A DNA stretch of 8,614 nucleotides from an uncultured Anaerolineaceae bacterium (GCA_937894825.1 CALCQT010000041.1:1-8614); one strand, 5' to 3'; numbered from the stretch's first letter, positions 1-6,455 are shown. Program-made: numbers and translations. The notes: generated by a model from the letters alone, not told the origin.

Positions 1-1092
1 CACGGATGCGAATTCGTTGTAATTGAACGATTTTAATTGGAAAATGGCCTTCTTTTTCCAGGAATTGAACCGTTTTTCTGAATATGTTCTGAACGACTGC
101 GGTTGGGAGAACGCTTCATCTATCTCCGTTTCAGGCTCAGAGACCGGTTCCGCTGGTAATTCATCTTCGACCCAGTTCCAAACATCGAACAGTGTGGACA
201 GCGTTTTCTCCGCGAGACCGTCAGAAATTTTTGCCAGTTCCTGATCCCTTTCGGAGGTCAACACGTTCGTCAACATACTTTCCCCTTCGATAAGATTGGG
301 GTGTCTTTCCAGCAGGCCTACCCATTCCATCTGCAGCACATCGATCTCCCGCAGATATCCCATCAATTGTGCCAGCGTCCGCATTCGATCCTGGACGGTC
401 TGGTATTTTTCGGGAGGCAGCAATGGCTTGATGAAAGTCAACACGGAGCGGAATGTCCTGATTTTTACGCGATATTGGTGCGCGCTTTCCGGGTCCTGCG
501 GCGCTTCCAGGAACTTCTGCAGCATGTCGAAAATATCGTGCAATTGGACGCGCAGGATCTTTTGGTACCCTTGCAACGCGGGTTGATTCCGTTTGATTTT
601 CAAGTCATCCGGGTCGACCGTTTCCGGCATGACGATCCATTTCGGTTCGGCACGCAGCGGCTCGGTTGAGAGAACCCGGAATCCGACCGCTGTCCCTTTT
701 CGGAACGGGATCGTGTACCCGCTGAGCTGATTACTCCATTCGCTCAAAGAAGGTTCGTGCCCTGTGATGACCAGCGAAAGGTTCGGCTCCAGATTTTTCC
801 GTTTTTCTGTCAGTGCCGAAAAATCGCCGGTCGCGATCCAGTCCTGTTGTTCGATTGTTTCGATTTTGATGTGATCCGCGATGATTTGAGCGGTCTCCAG
901 CGCCCGCAGGAGCGGGCTTGAACAAAACCGCAGATTCTCAGCCGGTCCAAGGTGCGCGATCAGCGCCGGCATCATTTTCTCCAGGTCCCGGATTCCGTTT
1001 CCCGTCAGTTTTCTTTGTGCGTCTTCGATTAATGCGTCCCGTGGGTCGGCCTTGCCGTGCCGGATCAGGATGATTTCACTATAGGTTTCCAT
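1..1092 (-). CDS. SixA-type histidine phosphatase fused to CHAD domain (C-terminus cut by window edge)
   Basis: The minus-strand frame is open from ATG at 1092 to base 1, giving 364 residues with no stop, so the C-terminus lies outside the window. Residues 1-155 look like a histidine phosphatase of the SixA branch: RHG at 11-13 (phospho-accepting His12), SSPLLRALETA at 58-68 (Arg63) and GHEP at 111-114 (second catalytic His112). Residues ~165 onward resemble a CHAD domain: HQYRVKIRTFR at 205-215 keeps the His and the basic residues of that family, and GYLREIDVL at 245-253 matches its LGxxRDxDV segment. An acidic, proline-containing stretch lies at ~309-331. CHAD domains bind polyphosphate in known cases; SixA removes phosphate from phosphohistidine. 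No signal peptide or membrane segment is visible, so it is probably cytosolic. AGGAAGGA (1103-1110), 10 bases upstream, supports the start. The substrate is unknown; roughly 100 CHAD residues are probably missing. Confidence 0.85.
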   Translation of the reverse strand, partial: METYSEIILIRHGKADPRDALIEDAQRKLTGNGIRDLEKMMPALIAHLGPAENLRFCSSPLLRALETAQIIADHIKIETIEQQDWIATGDFSALTEKRKNLEPNLSLVITGHEPSLSEWSNQLSGYTIPFRKGTAVGFRVLSTEPLRAEPKWIVMPETVDPDDLKIKRNQPALQGYQKILRVQLHDIFDMLQKFLEAPQDPESAHQYRVKIRTFRSVLTFIKPLLPPEKYQTVQDRMRTLAQLMGYLREIDVLQMEWVGLLERHPNLIEGESMLTNVLTSERDQELAKISDGLAEKTLSTLFDVWNWVEDELPAEPVSEPETEIDEAFSQPQSFRTYSEKRFNSWKKKAIFQLKSFNYNEFASV

Positions 1093-1364
1093 TCCGTTGA
1101 TGTCCTTCCTTTTATCAATACTGCAAGTGGTATGTGTATGTTTATTTGAAATAGGTTTCGAATGCCGAATGCCGAATCATGTTGTGAAAAAGGCGATTCT
1201 GTTCTTTTCGGATTGAGTGTAAAAATATCCGCGAGAACGATGTGTCTTTGTAAAACGCATAACATTGACTTTATCCATAATTAAACTATACACAATAATT
1301 GTATAAAGATCAACTGTTGGAACATCCATTTCGAAATCGCTTGTCATATTCCTACCGTAAAGCC

Positions 1365-1393
1365 TTGCCAGGGAATAAATTTAGGGATAACAT
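1365..1393 (+). promoter_or_regulatory. Candidate sigma-70-type promoter of the metal operon
   Basis: TTGCCA (1365-1370, 5 of 6 matches to the -35 consensus) and TAACAT (1388-1393, 4 of 6 to the -10 consensus) are separated by 17 bases. Transcription would begin near 1400, just before the palindrome at 1404-1417, so a repressor bound there would sit on the start site. This is an inference from motif spacing only. Confidence 0.5.
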
Positions 1394-1403
1394 AATTTAA
1401 AAA

Positions 1404-1417
1404 TTAGGTATACCTAA
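1404..1417. promoter_or_regulatory. Probable DtxR/MntR-family operator, perfect 14-base palindrome
   Basis: TTAGGTATACCTAA reads the same on both strands. The TTAGG...CCTAA arms are like those in DtxR/IdeR-class operators. It lies four bases upstream of the ribosome site of the metalloregulator gene and next to the predicted transcription start. This suggests metal-dependent autorepression of the whole operon. A further TTAGG half-site is present at 1381-1385. Confidence 0.78.
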
Positions 1418-1431
1418 AATAGGAGGCGGCG

Positions 1432-2109
1432 ATGACACCACACAAAGAAGATTATTTGAAAGCGCTTTACGAATTGGGCGGCTCAGAACACCTTGTCAGC
1501 AATAAGCAGATTGCCGATCTCCTGAAAATTGCTCCGGCTTCCGTGAGCGAGATGCTGGGGAAAATGAGCCGGGAAGGCCTGATCCAATATGAACCTTATA
1601 AAGGATCCCGGCTGACGCAGTCCGGATTGCAACTGGCAATTTCGCTGGTGCGCGGCCACCAACTGTGGGAGGTCTTCCTGATCCGTCATCTGGGTTATTC
1701 CTGGAGCGAATCGCATGAGGACGCGGAAATGCTGGAACACATTACGCCGCCCCGTCTCGCCGCACGGCTGGACCGGTTTTTGAATTATCCGGCTTATTGC
1801 CCGCATGGCAATGTGATTCCCAAGGCGGATGGGCAGGTCGAGAATGCAGCGCTTGAGCCGCTGAAAGATCTTTCCGTGGGAGAAAAATCAAAAATCCGCC
1901 GGGTTGATGAAGAGCGGGAATTGCTGGATTATCTGGAGAGCCTGGGAATTGAAATCGGAAGTCCGGTTGCTGTTCTTGCGATCGCCCCTTACGAGGGGCC
2001 GTTAACGCTGGATCTGGACGGACGGAACGTTCAGATCAGCTATAAAGCTGCCTGTCAGATCTATGTCGATCAGATCCATGATCCTGATACGAACAATACG
2101 ATTTTCTAA
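1432..2109 (+). CDS. DtxR-family metal-dependent transcriptional regulator (ScaR/SloR/TroR/MntR type)
   Basis: This 225-residue protein is a cytosolic DNA-binding repressor that senses Mn(II) or a similar metal. Residues 1-64 form the winged helix (recognition segment around SVSEMLGKMSREG, 38-49). Residues ~65-140 form the dimerisation and metal domain, and ~143-213 a C-terminal FeoA/SH3-like domain, giving the three-domain length of the ScaR/SloR group rather than the short Bacillus MntR. Candidate metal ligands are Asp7, His76, Glu80, Glu99, Glu102, His103, Cys123 and His125, with Asp159 in the C-terminal domain. Asp7 in place of the DtxR Met10 points to manganese rather than iron. AGGAGG (1421-1426), 5 bases before ATG, fixes the start. 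It is the first gene of the metal operon, 14 bases before the binding protein, and a matching palindrome lies directly upstream, so autoregulation is likely. The exact metal is inferred. Confidence 0.92.
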   Translation: MTPHKEDYLKALYELGGSEHLVSNKQIADLLKIAPASVSEMLGKMSREGLIQYEPYKGSRLTQSGLQLAISLVRGHQLWEVFLIRHLGYSWSESHEDAEMLEHITPPRLAARLDRFLNYPAYCPHGNVIPKADGQVENAALEPLKDLSVGEKSKIRRVDEERELLDYLESLGIEIGSPVAVLAIAPYEGPLTLDLDGRNVQISYKAACQIYVDQIHDPDTNNTIF

Positions 2110-2123
2110 CGAGGAGACTCATT

Positions 2124-2156
2124 GTGAACGAGGTGAACGAAGTGAACGAAGTGAAC
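2124..2156 (+). repeat. Tandem 9-base repeat holding four in-frame GTG codons at the start of the binding-protein gene
   Basis: Units begin at 2124, 2133, 2142 and 2151: GTGAACGAG, GTGAACGAA, GTGAACGAA, then GTGAAC as a partial copy. Each unit keeps the frame and each GTG could be a start codon. Translated from the first, the repeat gives NEVNEVNEVN. Starting at 2151 would give MNKKIKSIL, a normal basic signal-peptide beginning, but the good ribosome site favours 2124. Confidence 0.9.
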
Positions 2157-3089
2157 AAAAAAATAAAAAGTATATTGGGCCTGGCCCTGACGATTACCTT
2201 AATTCTTTCCGGACTTGTGTATTCAAGTGTGAATGCACAATCTTCTGATGATACGCTGAACGTGGTGGCGACCACGACCATGCTGGCGGATTTGTCCCGT
2301 ATCATCGGCGGCGATCAGATCGCGGTCGATGGGCTGATGGGTCCCGGTATCGATCCGCACCTTTATCAGGCCAGCGCGGGTGATGTTACGCTGATGCAGC
2401 GGGCAGACATTGTCGTATATAACGGATTGCATCTGGAAGGGAAGATGGGCGAGATTTTTGAAAATCTTAATCGTCAGGGTGTATATGTGATCCGCATAGA
2501 GGACGGTTTGGATAAAACAGTGCTGCTGACATCCGAAGATGATCCGAATGTTTATGATCCGCATATCTGGTTTGATGTGACACTCTGGAAACAGGCGGCT
2601 CAGTTTGTCGCTGATGGCTTTTCCAGTGCCGATCCGGTGCATGCCGAGCTGTACGGCGCCAACCTGGAACAATACCTGAAGGAACTGGACGAACTGGACG
2701 CCTATATCCGCGGTCGGGTTTTCGAATTGCCGGAAGCGCAGCGCGTGCTGATCACGGCGCACGATGCGTTTCGATATTTTGGTCAGGCTTATGGGTTTGA
2801 AGTGCGGGGTCTGCAGGGCATCAGCACAGCGGCAGAGGCCGGAACGGCCGATGTCAGCAGGCTGGCTGATTTTATTGTCGAACGGCAGATCAAAGCCATT
2901 TTTATTGAATCTTCTGTGCCTTCCAAAACGATCGAGGCCCTTCAGGCGGCTGTGAAGGCGAAAGGATTCGACGTTTCCATCGGCGGTGAGCTGTATTCCG
3001 ACTCACTGGGTGATGCGGCTTCCGGCACGGAGAGCTATATCAAGACGCTACGGGCGAATATTGACACAATCGTGGACGCCTTACTCTAA
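2124..3089 (+). CDS. troA: Metal ABC transporter substrate-binding protein, TroA-like (Mn/Zn)
   Basis: This is the extracytoplasmic receptor that delivers Mn(II) or Zn(II) to the ABC-3 permeases downstream (cluster A-I, ZnuA/TroA family). It has 321 residues from GTG at 2124, with GAGGAG (2111-2116) 7 bases upstream. A signal peptide follows (KKIKSILG, then a hydrophobic run to about residue 33) with likely cleavage after VNA at ~38; there is no lipobox Cys. Likely metal ligands are His79 (DPHLYQ), His147 (DPHIWFD), His213 (TAHDAFRYFG) and Asp293 (GELYSDSLGD), the three-His-plus-Asp set of TroA. PsaA-type Mn proteins have Glu where His213 is. The segment from GFEVRGLQG (225-233) to the end is very TroA-like. 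The first 11 residues are an odd acidic NEV repeat that may not be part of the protein (see the repeat entry). Metal choice between Mn and Zn is not decided by the sequence. Confidence 0.92.
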   Translation: MNEVNEVNEVNKKIKSILGLALTITLILSGLVYSSVNAQSSDDTLNVVATTTMLADLSRIIGGDQIAVDGLMGPGIDPHLYQASAGDVTLMQRADIVVYNGLHLEGKMGEIFENLNRQGVYVIRIEDGLDKTVLLTSEDDPNVYDPHIWFDVTLWKQAAQFVADGFSSADPVHAELYGANLEQYLKELDELDAYIRGRVFELPEAQRVLITAHDAFRYFGQAYGFEVRGLQGISTAAEAGTADVSRLADFIVERQIKAIFIESSVPSKTIEALQAAVKAKGFDVSIGGELYSDSLGDAASGTESYIKTLRANIDTIVDALL

Positions 3090-3101
3090 AAGGAAGTATG
3101 A

Positions 3102-3782
3102 ATGATCGACATGACAACAAAGTATGCAGTGGAAGTGGAAGACCTCACGGTTGCCTATGACACAAAACCGGTCCTGTGGGATATCGATTTGAAGTTTCCC
3201 AAAGGGAAACTGACGGCGATTGTCGGGCCGAACGGTGCGGGAAAATCAACTTTGATCAAAGCGATCGTGGGGCTGCTGAAACCGGTCTCCGGCTCGATCC
3301 GTATCAATGGCGAAACACAGGACCTGCGTTCGCTGAAAACCCGCATCGGGTATGTGCCGCAGAGCAGCAGTGTGGACTGGGATTTCCCGGCTACTGTGGA
3401 AAGCGTTGTGCTGATGGGATGCTATGGAAAGCTTGGCTGGGTCAGACGCCCCCGCAAGGAGGACTATGCGCTGACCCGCCAGGCGCTCAAAAAGGTCGGT
3501 ATGGATGACTATGCCGACCGCCATATCAGCCAGCTTTCCGGCGGCCAGCAACAGCGGGTCTTTTTGGCCCGCGCGCTGGCGCAGGAAGCGGAAATCTATT
3601 TTATGGACGAACCTTTCAAAGGCGTGGACGCACAGACGGAAAAAGCGATCGTTCAACTATTGAAGGAACTCAGGGATCAGGGCAAAACGGTCATTGTCGT
3701 GCATCATGACCTGCAGACGGTGGCGGACTGCAGGTGGTGGCCAGCGGACCGGTCAGCGAAGTTTTTGATGATGAAAATCTGA
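3102..3782 (+). CDS. troB: Metal ABC transporter ATP-binding protein, frameshifted near the C-terminus
   Basis: This is the cytoplasmic nucleotide-binding subunit of the Mn/Zn transporter. All catalytic motifs are present: Walker A GPNGAGKST (42-50), Q-loop Gln87, VDWDFPAT (91-98, typical of this subfamily), signature LSGGQQQR (145-152), Walker B IYFMDEP (165-171), D-loop GVD (174-176) and H-loop VVHHD (199-203). ATG at 3102 has AGGAAG (3091-3096) 5 bases upstream and lies 12 bases after the binding-protein gene. After residue 209 (VAD) the frame gives an unrelated tail ending at a TGA at 3780-3782. The expected continuation, VVASGPVSEVFDDENLKKTY, is in another frame at 3734-3793 and closes at 3829. 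Family members have about nine residues (YFDW... type) between these points, so roughly 28 bases appear lost. This is either a real truncating deletion or a sequence error. The gene symbol follows the TroABCD-like set and is by analogy. Confidence 0.9.
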   Translation: MIDMTTKYAVEVEDLTVAYDTKPVLWDIDLKFPKGKLTAIVGPNGAGKSTLIKAIVGLLKPVSGSIRINGETQDLRSLKTRIGYVPQSSSVDWDFPATVESVVLMGCYGKLGWVRRPRKEDYALTRQALKKVGMDDYADRHISQLSGGQQQRVFLARALAQEAEIYFMDEPFKGVDAQTEKAIVQLLKELRDQGKTVIVVHHDLQTVADCRWWPADRSAKFLMMKI

Positions 3783-3829
3783 AAAAGACTTACCGCAGTA
3801 CCGGTACGCTGCTGAGGAGCGCGGCGTGA
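3728..3829 (+). pseudogene. Out-of-frame C-terminal remnant of the metal ABC ATPase
   Basis: Read from 3728, this frame gives LQVVASGPVSEVFDD and onward to RSAA, then a TGA at 3827-3829. It matches the usual end of Mn/Zn ABC ATPases. It has no start or ribosome site of its own. Its stop lies one base before the permease ATG at 3831, the close spacing expected of the intact operon, so it is the original end of the gene begun at 3102. Confidence 0.85.
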
Positions 3830-3830
3830 T

Positions 3831-4754
3831 ATGGATACCTTGATTTTTCTGTTCAGTGACTATACGTTTCAGACCGTTGCGCTCGGCTCGGCCTTACTGG
3901 GGCTGATCAGCGGCGTCTTGGGCTGTTTTGCCGTGCTGCGAAAGCAAAGCCTTTTGGGCGACGGCATTTCCCATTCCGCGCTGCCCGGCGTTGTGATGGC
4001 TTTTATCCTGCTGGGGGTCAAAAACACCGAAGGCCTGCTGCTGGGCGCGATTGTGTCCGGGCTATTGGCCACAATCTTAATGATCAGCATTGTGCGATAC
4101 ACGCGCATCAAGTTCGACAGCGCGCTGGCGCTGGTGATGTCTGTGTTCTTCGGACTGGGGCTGGCGCTGTTGACCTATGTGCAGAAGATCCCCAATTCCA
4201 ACCAGGCCGGACTGAGCCGTTTCATCTTTGGCCAGGCCTCGACGCTGTTACAGCGGGATATCATTGTGATGGCCGTTTGCGGTGTGGTTCTGCTGGCGCT
4301 GGTCGTCCTGTTCTGGAAAGAGTTCATGGTCTTTACCTTTGACAGTGATTTCGCGCAGACGCTCGGCTTCTCATCTCAAAAGCTGAATCTGCTTTTGTCG
4401 TTCATGATCGTGGTAGCGATCATCATCGGACTTCAGACGGTCGGCGTGATTCTGATGAGCGCGATGCTGATTACGCCTGCCGTGGCCGCGCGCCAATGGA
4501 CGAACCGGCTTGGGGTGATGGTGACGCTTTCGGCATTTTTCGGCGCATTGTCCGGTGTGGCCGGGACAGCCGCCAGTTCGCTGGTGCCGAAACTGCCGAC
4601 CGGTCCATCCATCGTGGTTTGCGTCAGTGGCATCGTGCTGATCAGCATTTTATTTGCTCCGGGCCGCGGGATTCTGTACCGGGCGAACCGGCGCCGGAAG
4701 AACCGGCTGCTGTTCCGGATGGAAGGAGGGTCACCGGATGTCCCCACAATTTGA
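3831..4754 (+). CDS. troC: Metal ABC transporter permease, ABC-3 family (first of two)
   Basis: This integral membrane protein (307 residues) forms half of the metal channel. Roughly eight hydrophobic segments are visible, including ~14-35, 50-63, 66-88, 96-116, 144-161, 189-215, 228-246 and 260-276. Family hallmarks include LLGDGISHSALPGVV (41-55) near the N-terminus and AMLITPAVAARQW (211-223) late in the protein. The C-terminus is basic (YRANRRRKNR), as expected for a cytoplasmic end. GAGGAG (3814-3819) lies 11 bases before the ATG, inside the end of the ATPase remnant. It follows the restored ATPase stop by one base and overlaps the next permease by 17 bases, indicating translational coupling. 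The pairing of two permeases fits a TroC/TroD heterodimer. The symbol is assigned by analogy; MntB- or ZnuB-type naming would be equally acceptable. Confidence 0.92.
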   Translation: MDTLIFLFSDYTFQTVALGSALLGLISGVLGCFAVLRKQSLLGDGISHSALPGVVMAFILLGVKNTEGLLLGAIVSGLLATILMISIVRYTRIKFDSALALVMSVFFGLGLALLTYVQKIPNSNQAGLSRFIFGQASTLLQRDIIVMAVCGVVLLALVVLFWKEFMVFTFDSDFAQTLGFSSQKLNLLLSFMIVVAIIIGLQTVGVILMSAMLITPAVAARQWTNRLGVMVTLSAFFGALSGVAGTAASSLVPKLPTGPSIVVCVSGIVLISILFAPGRGILYRANRRRKNRLLFRMEGGSPDVPTI

Positions 4755-5856
4755 AATTCAACTGATCGCGGTTATTGTCGCGGTGACCTGTGCGCTGCCC
4801 GGTGTGTTTCTGGTGCTGCGCAGGATGTCGATGATGGCGGACTCGATCACGCATACGATTCTGCTTGGCATCGTGCTGGCCTTCTTTGTGACGCACGACC
4901 TGTCCTCGCCGCTTTTGATCCTCGGAGCGGCATTGATGGGTGTCGTCACGGTCTGGCTGACCGAGATGCTGGCTGAGACAAAGCTTTTGGCGGAGGACGC
5001 CGCCATCGGGGTCGTCTTTCCACTGCTCTTTTCCATCGCGATCATCCTGATCACGCGTTACGCGGGATCGGTGCACCTGGACACGGATTCGGTGTTGCTG
5101 GGCGAACTGGCTTTTGCGCCCTTTGACCGGATGGTGGTGGCGGGCAGGGATATTGGCGCCAAAGCGATTTATACCACCGGAGCACTGTTGCTGATCAACC
5201 TGGCGGTGGTTGTGATCTTTTTCAAGGAGTTGAAGATCGCCACGTTTGATCCGATGCTGGCAGCTGTGTTGGGTTTCATGCCCGGTCTGGTGCATTATGG
5301 GCTGATGACATTGGTCTCGCTCACAGCGGTCGGGGTCTTTCAGGCAGTCGGCTCGATTCTGGTGGTGGCGTTTATGATCGGGCCGCCGGTTACGGCGTAT
5401 CTGTTGACGGATGACCTGAAATGGATGCTGATTCTTAGCGGACTGATCGGGGCGGCCAGCGGGATCCTGGGATATCAGGCAGCGATGCTGTTGGATGTAT
5501 CAATCGCCGGCAGTATGGCCGTGACGATCGGCGTGATCTTTTTACTGACATTCATCTTTGCTCCGCGCCGAGGGTTGATTCATGCGCTCCGGCGACGATA
5601 TAACCAGAAAATCGAATTCGCAAAATTGGCGCTCCTGTTTCATCTTTATTATCATGAAGGCAGTGATGTGGAGGCGCGGGAGGCAGGCATTGATACGATC
5701 CGGCTGCACATGAACTGGGATGCCGCGTTTGCGGAGAAAATTATTCGGATACTGATCCGGGAGAAATCTGTGGCGTTCTCCGGCGGGATGGTGAAACTGA
5801 CGGAGCAGGGCCGCCGGAACAGCATTGCGGGTTATGACGCCCTGTTTCCGGGATAA
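4738..5856 (+). CDS. troD: Metal ABC transporter permease, ABC-3 family, with C-terminal winged-helix-like tail
   Basis: This is the second membrane subunit of the Mn/Zn transporter, 372 residues from ATG at 4738. That start is chosen over an in-frame ATG at 4654 because GGAAGGAGG (4721-4729) lies 8 bases upstream and the permease similarity begins exactly there (PQFEIQLIAVIV). The membrane core spans residues ~6-276, with RRMSMMADSITHTILLG (28-44) and AFMIGPPVTAYLL (211-223) as family hallmarks. After the usual end (FAPRRGLIH, 274-282) it continues for about 85 residues. That tail is soluble and resembles a winged helix: a helix around FAKLALLFHLYY (294-305), a second at ~329-342, and a wing-like VAFSGGMVKLTEQG (345-358) like the LT..G of DtxR proteins. 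Extended TroD/MntD-type permeases of similar length are known. It is the last gene of the operon, followed by hairpins. Confidence 0.92.
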   Translation: MSPQFEIQLIAVIVAVTCALPGVFLVLRRMSMMADSITHTILLGIVLAFFVTHDLSSPLLILGAALMGVVTVWLTEMLAETKLLAEDAAIGVVFPLLFSIAIILITRYAGSVHLDTDSVLLGELAFAPFDRMVVAGRDIGAKAIYTTGALLLINLAVVVIFFKELKIATFDPMLAAVLGFMPGLVHYGLMTLVSLTAVGVFQAVGSILVVAFMIGPPVTAYLLTDDLKWMLILSGLIGAASGILGYQAAMLLDVSIAGSMAVTIGVIFLLTFIFAPRRGLIHALRRRYNQKIEFAKLALLFHLYYHEGSDVEAREAGIDTIRLHMNWDAAFAEKIIRILIREKSVAFSGGMVKLTEQGRRNSIAGYDALFPG

Positions 5857-5858
5857 GG

Positions 5859-5926
5859 CCGTGAATCACGGAGGCCGAAAATGTGTCGGACGGTTATTCT
5901 GTCCGACACAGGCCTATACTTAGGCC
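5859..5926 (+). terminator. Tandem hairpins after the metal operon, probable transcription end
   Basis: Three dyads follow the permease stop: CCGTG-AAT-CACGG (5859-5871), a perfect 10-base stem TGTGTCGGAC / GTCCGACACA with a 9-base loop (5882-5910), and GGCCTA-TACT-TAGGCC (5911-5926), which abuts it. No run of T follows, so this is not a canonical Rho-independent terminator. It may still end transcription or protect the 3' end of the message. Confidence 0.5.
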
Positions 5927-6157
5927 GGTAACCGATGTTTGCATGGCGGAGCGCAATTTGATTCGATGATCCTGTGAGAAAAATAACAGTGCGGCGCCTG
6001 GAGTTCACTCTTTTTGCTTTGTATAAAGAATGAATTATAAATTTACCTTAACCTGTGGAGGGAATTTGCGAAATTCAAGTTGCATGCCGTGAGTCTTATT
6101 GATTTTTTCTTCCGTTAATGTTAATATTATAGCAGGATCAAAAACACAAAGCCTTTA

Positions 6158-6193
6158 CTGAAGAAAAATTGGAAAGTGCAATTTCTTCTTCAG
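6158..6193 (+). repeat. Imperfect inverted repeat, 14/15-base arms
   Basis: The left arm CTGAAGAAAAATTG (6158-6171) pairs with CAATTTCTTCTTCAG (6179-6193) with a single-base bulge and a 7-base loop. GTTTTC follows on the plus strand. It lies about 390 bases before the MglB-like gene, far from either operon's genes. It could be a weak terminator or part of a repeat; its role is unknown. Confidence 0.6.
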
Positions 6194-6427
6194 GTTTTCG
6201 GGCGAAGTCTGGTAAGGTAAGTGATTTCTTCTCTGATTTGCGCGGAAAACCTTGCGTTTTTGGTGCTAAATGTAACGTTGTCGCGTTTCGGTTTAAGGCT
6301 AATAGCGGTGGCAGCCTTGGAGAAGCGTCGGCTGTCCCTGGTCCCGGCATAGTAAGTTGTTCCTGAATATGCCAAGAACGTGTGAAATTTGCACAAGGGC
6401 ATGGGTGTGGTCTCGACCGTTTTCGTC

Positions 6428-6455
6428 TTGAGCGGGCTGTACCGAAATCTATTAT
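6428..6455 (+). promoter_or_regulatory. Candidate promoter of the sugar-uptake operon
   Basis: TTGAGC (6428-6433, 4 of 6 to the -35 consensus) and TATTAT (6450-6455, 5 of 6 to the -10 consensus) have a 16-base spacer. Transcription would start near 6462, leaving a leader of about 120 bases before the MglB-like gene. A pseudo-palindrome TGTGAAATTTGCACA (6381-6395) is centred about 74 bases before this start and could be an activator site; that link is speculative. Confidence 0.4.

Larger units (their letters stand above)
1093..1431. other. Divergent intergenic region between the SixA-CHAD gene and the metal operon
   Basis: This 339-base AT-rich stretch contains no credible gene. It carries the ribosome site of the minus-strand gene (1103-1110), a small tandem repeat CGAATGC, CGAATGC, CGAATC (1159-1178), a dyad ACAATAATTGT (1292-1302), and the promoter and operator of the plus-strand metal operon at its right end. 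A further promoter-like pair on the plus strand is TTGACT (1265-1270) and TATACA (1287-1292), with a 16-base spacer. I found no convincing promoter for the minus-strand gene. Confidence 0.7.

Noticed and set aside
1292..1302. Dyad ACAATAATTGT as a second operator
   Set aside because: It is short and AT-rich, and does not match the TTAGG arms of the proposed operator; chance is likely.
1093..1431. Manganese riboswitch (yybP-ykoY type) upstream of the metal operon
   Set aside because: The predicted leader is only about 30 bases and the region shows no conserved multi-helix structure; a protein operator explains it better.
2223..2762. Minus-strand open frame of 179 codons
   Set aside because: It is the antisense of the TroA-like gene and shows no recognisable domain.
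4654..4737. Upstream in-frame ATG extending the second permease by 28 residues
   Set aside because: The extra residues are translated from the first permease's basic tail in another frame, and a strong ribosome site precedes 4738.
4642..5295. Long minus-strand open frame (217 codons) rich in His, Gln and Arg
   Set aside because: It lies antisense to the well-supported second permease and the end of the first, has implausible composition and no ribosome site or family resemblance.
6138..6402. Three small overlapping frames of 65-70 codons on both strands
   Set aside because: They are mutually exclusive, have no ribosome site and resemble no known protein; treated as non-coding.
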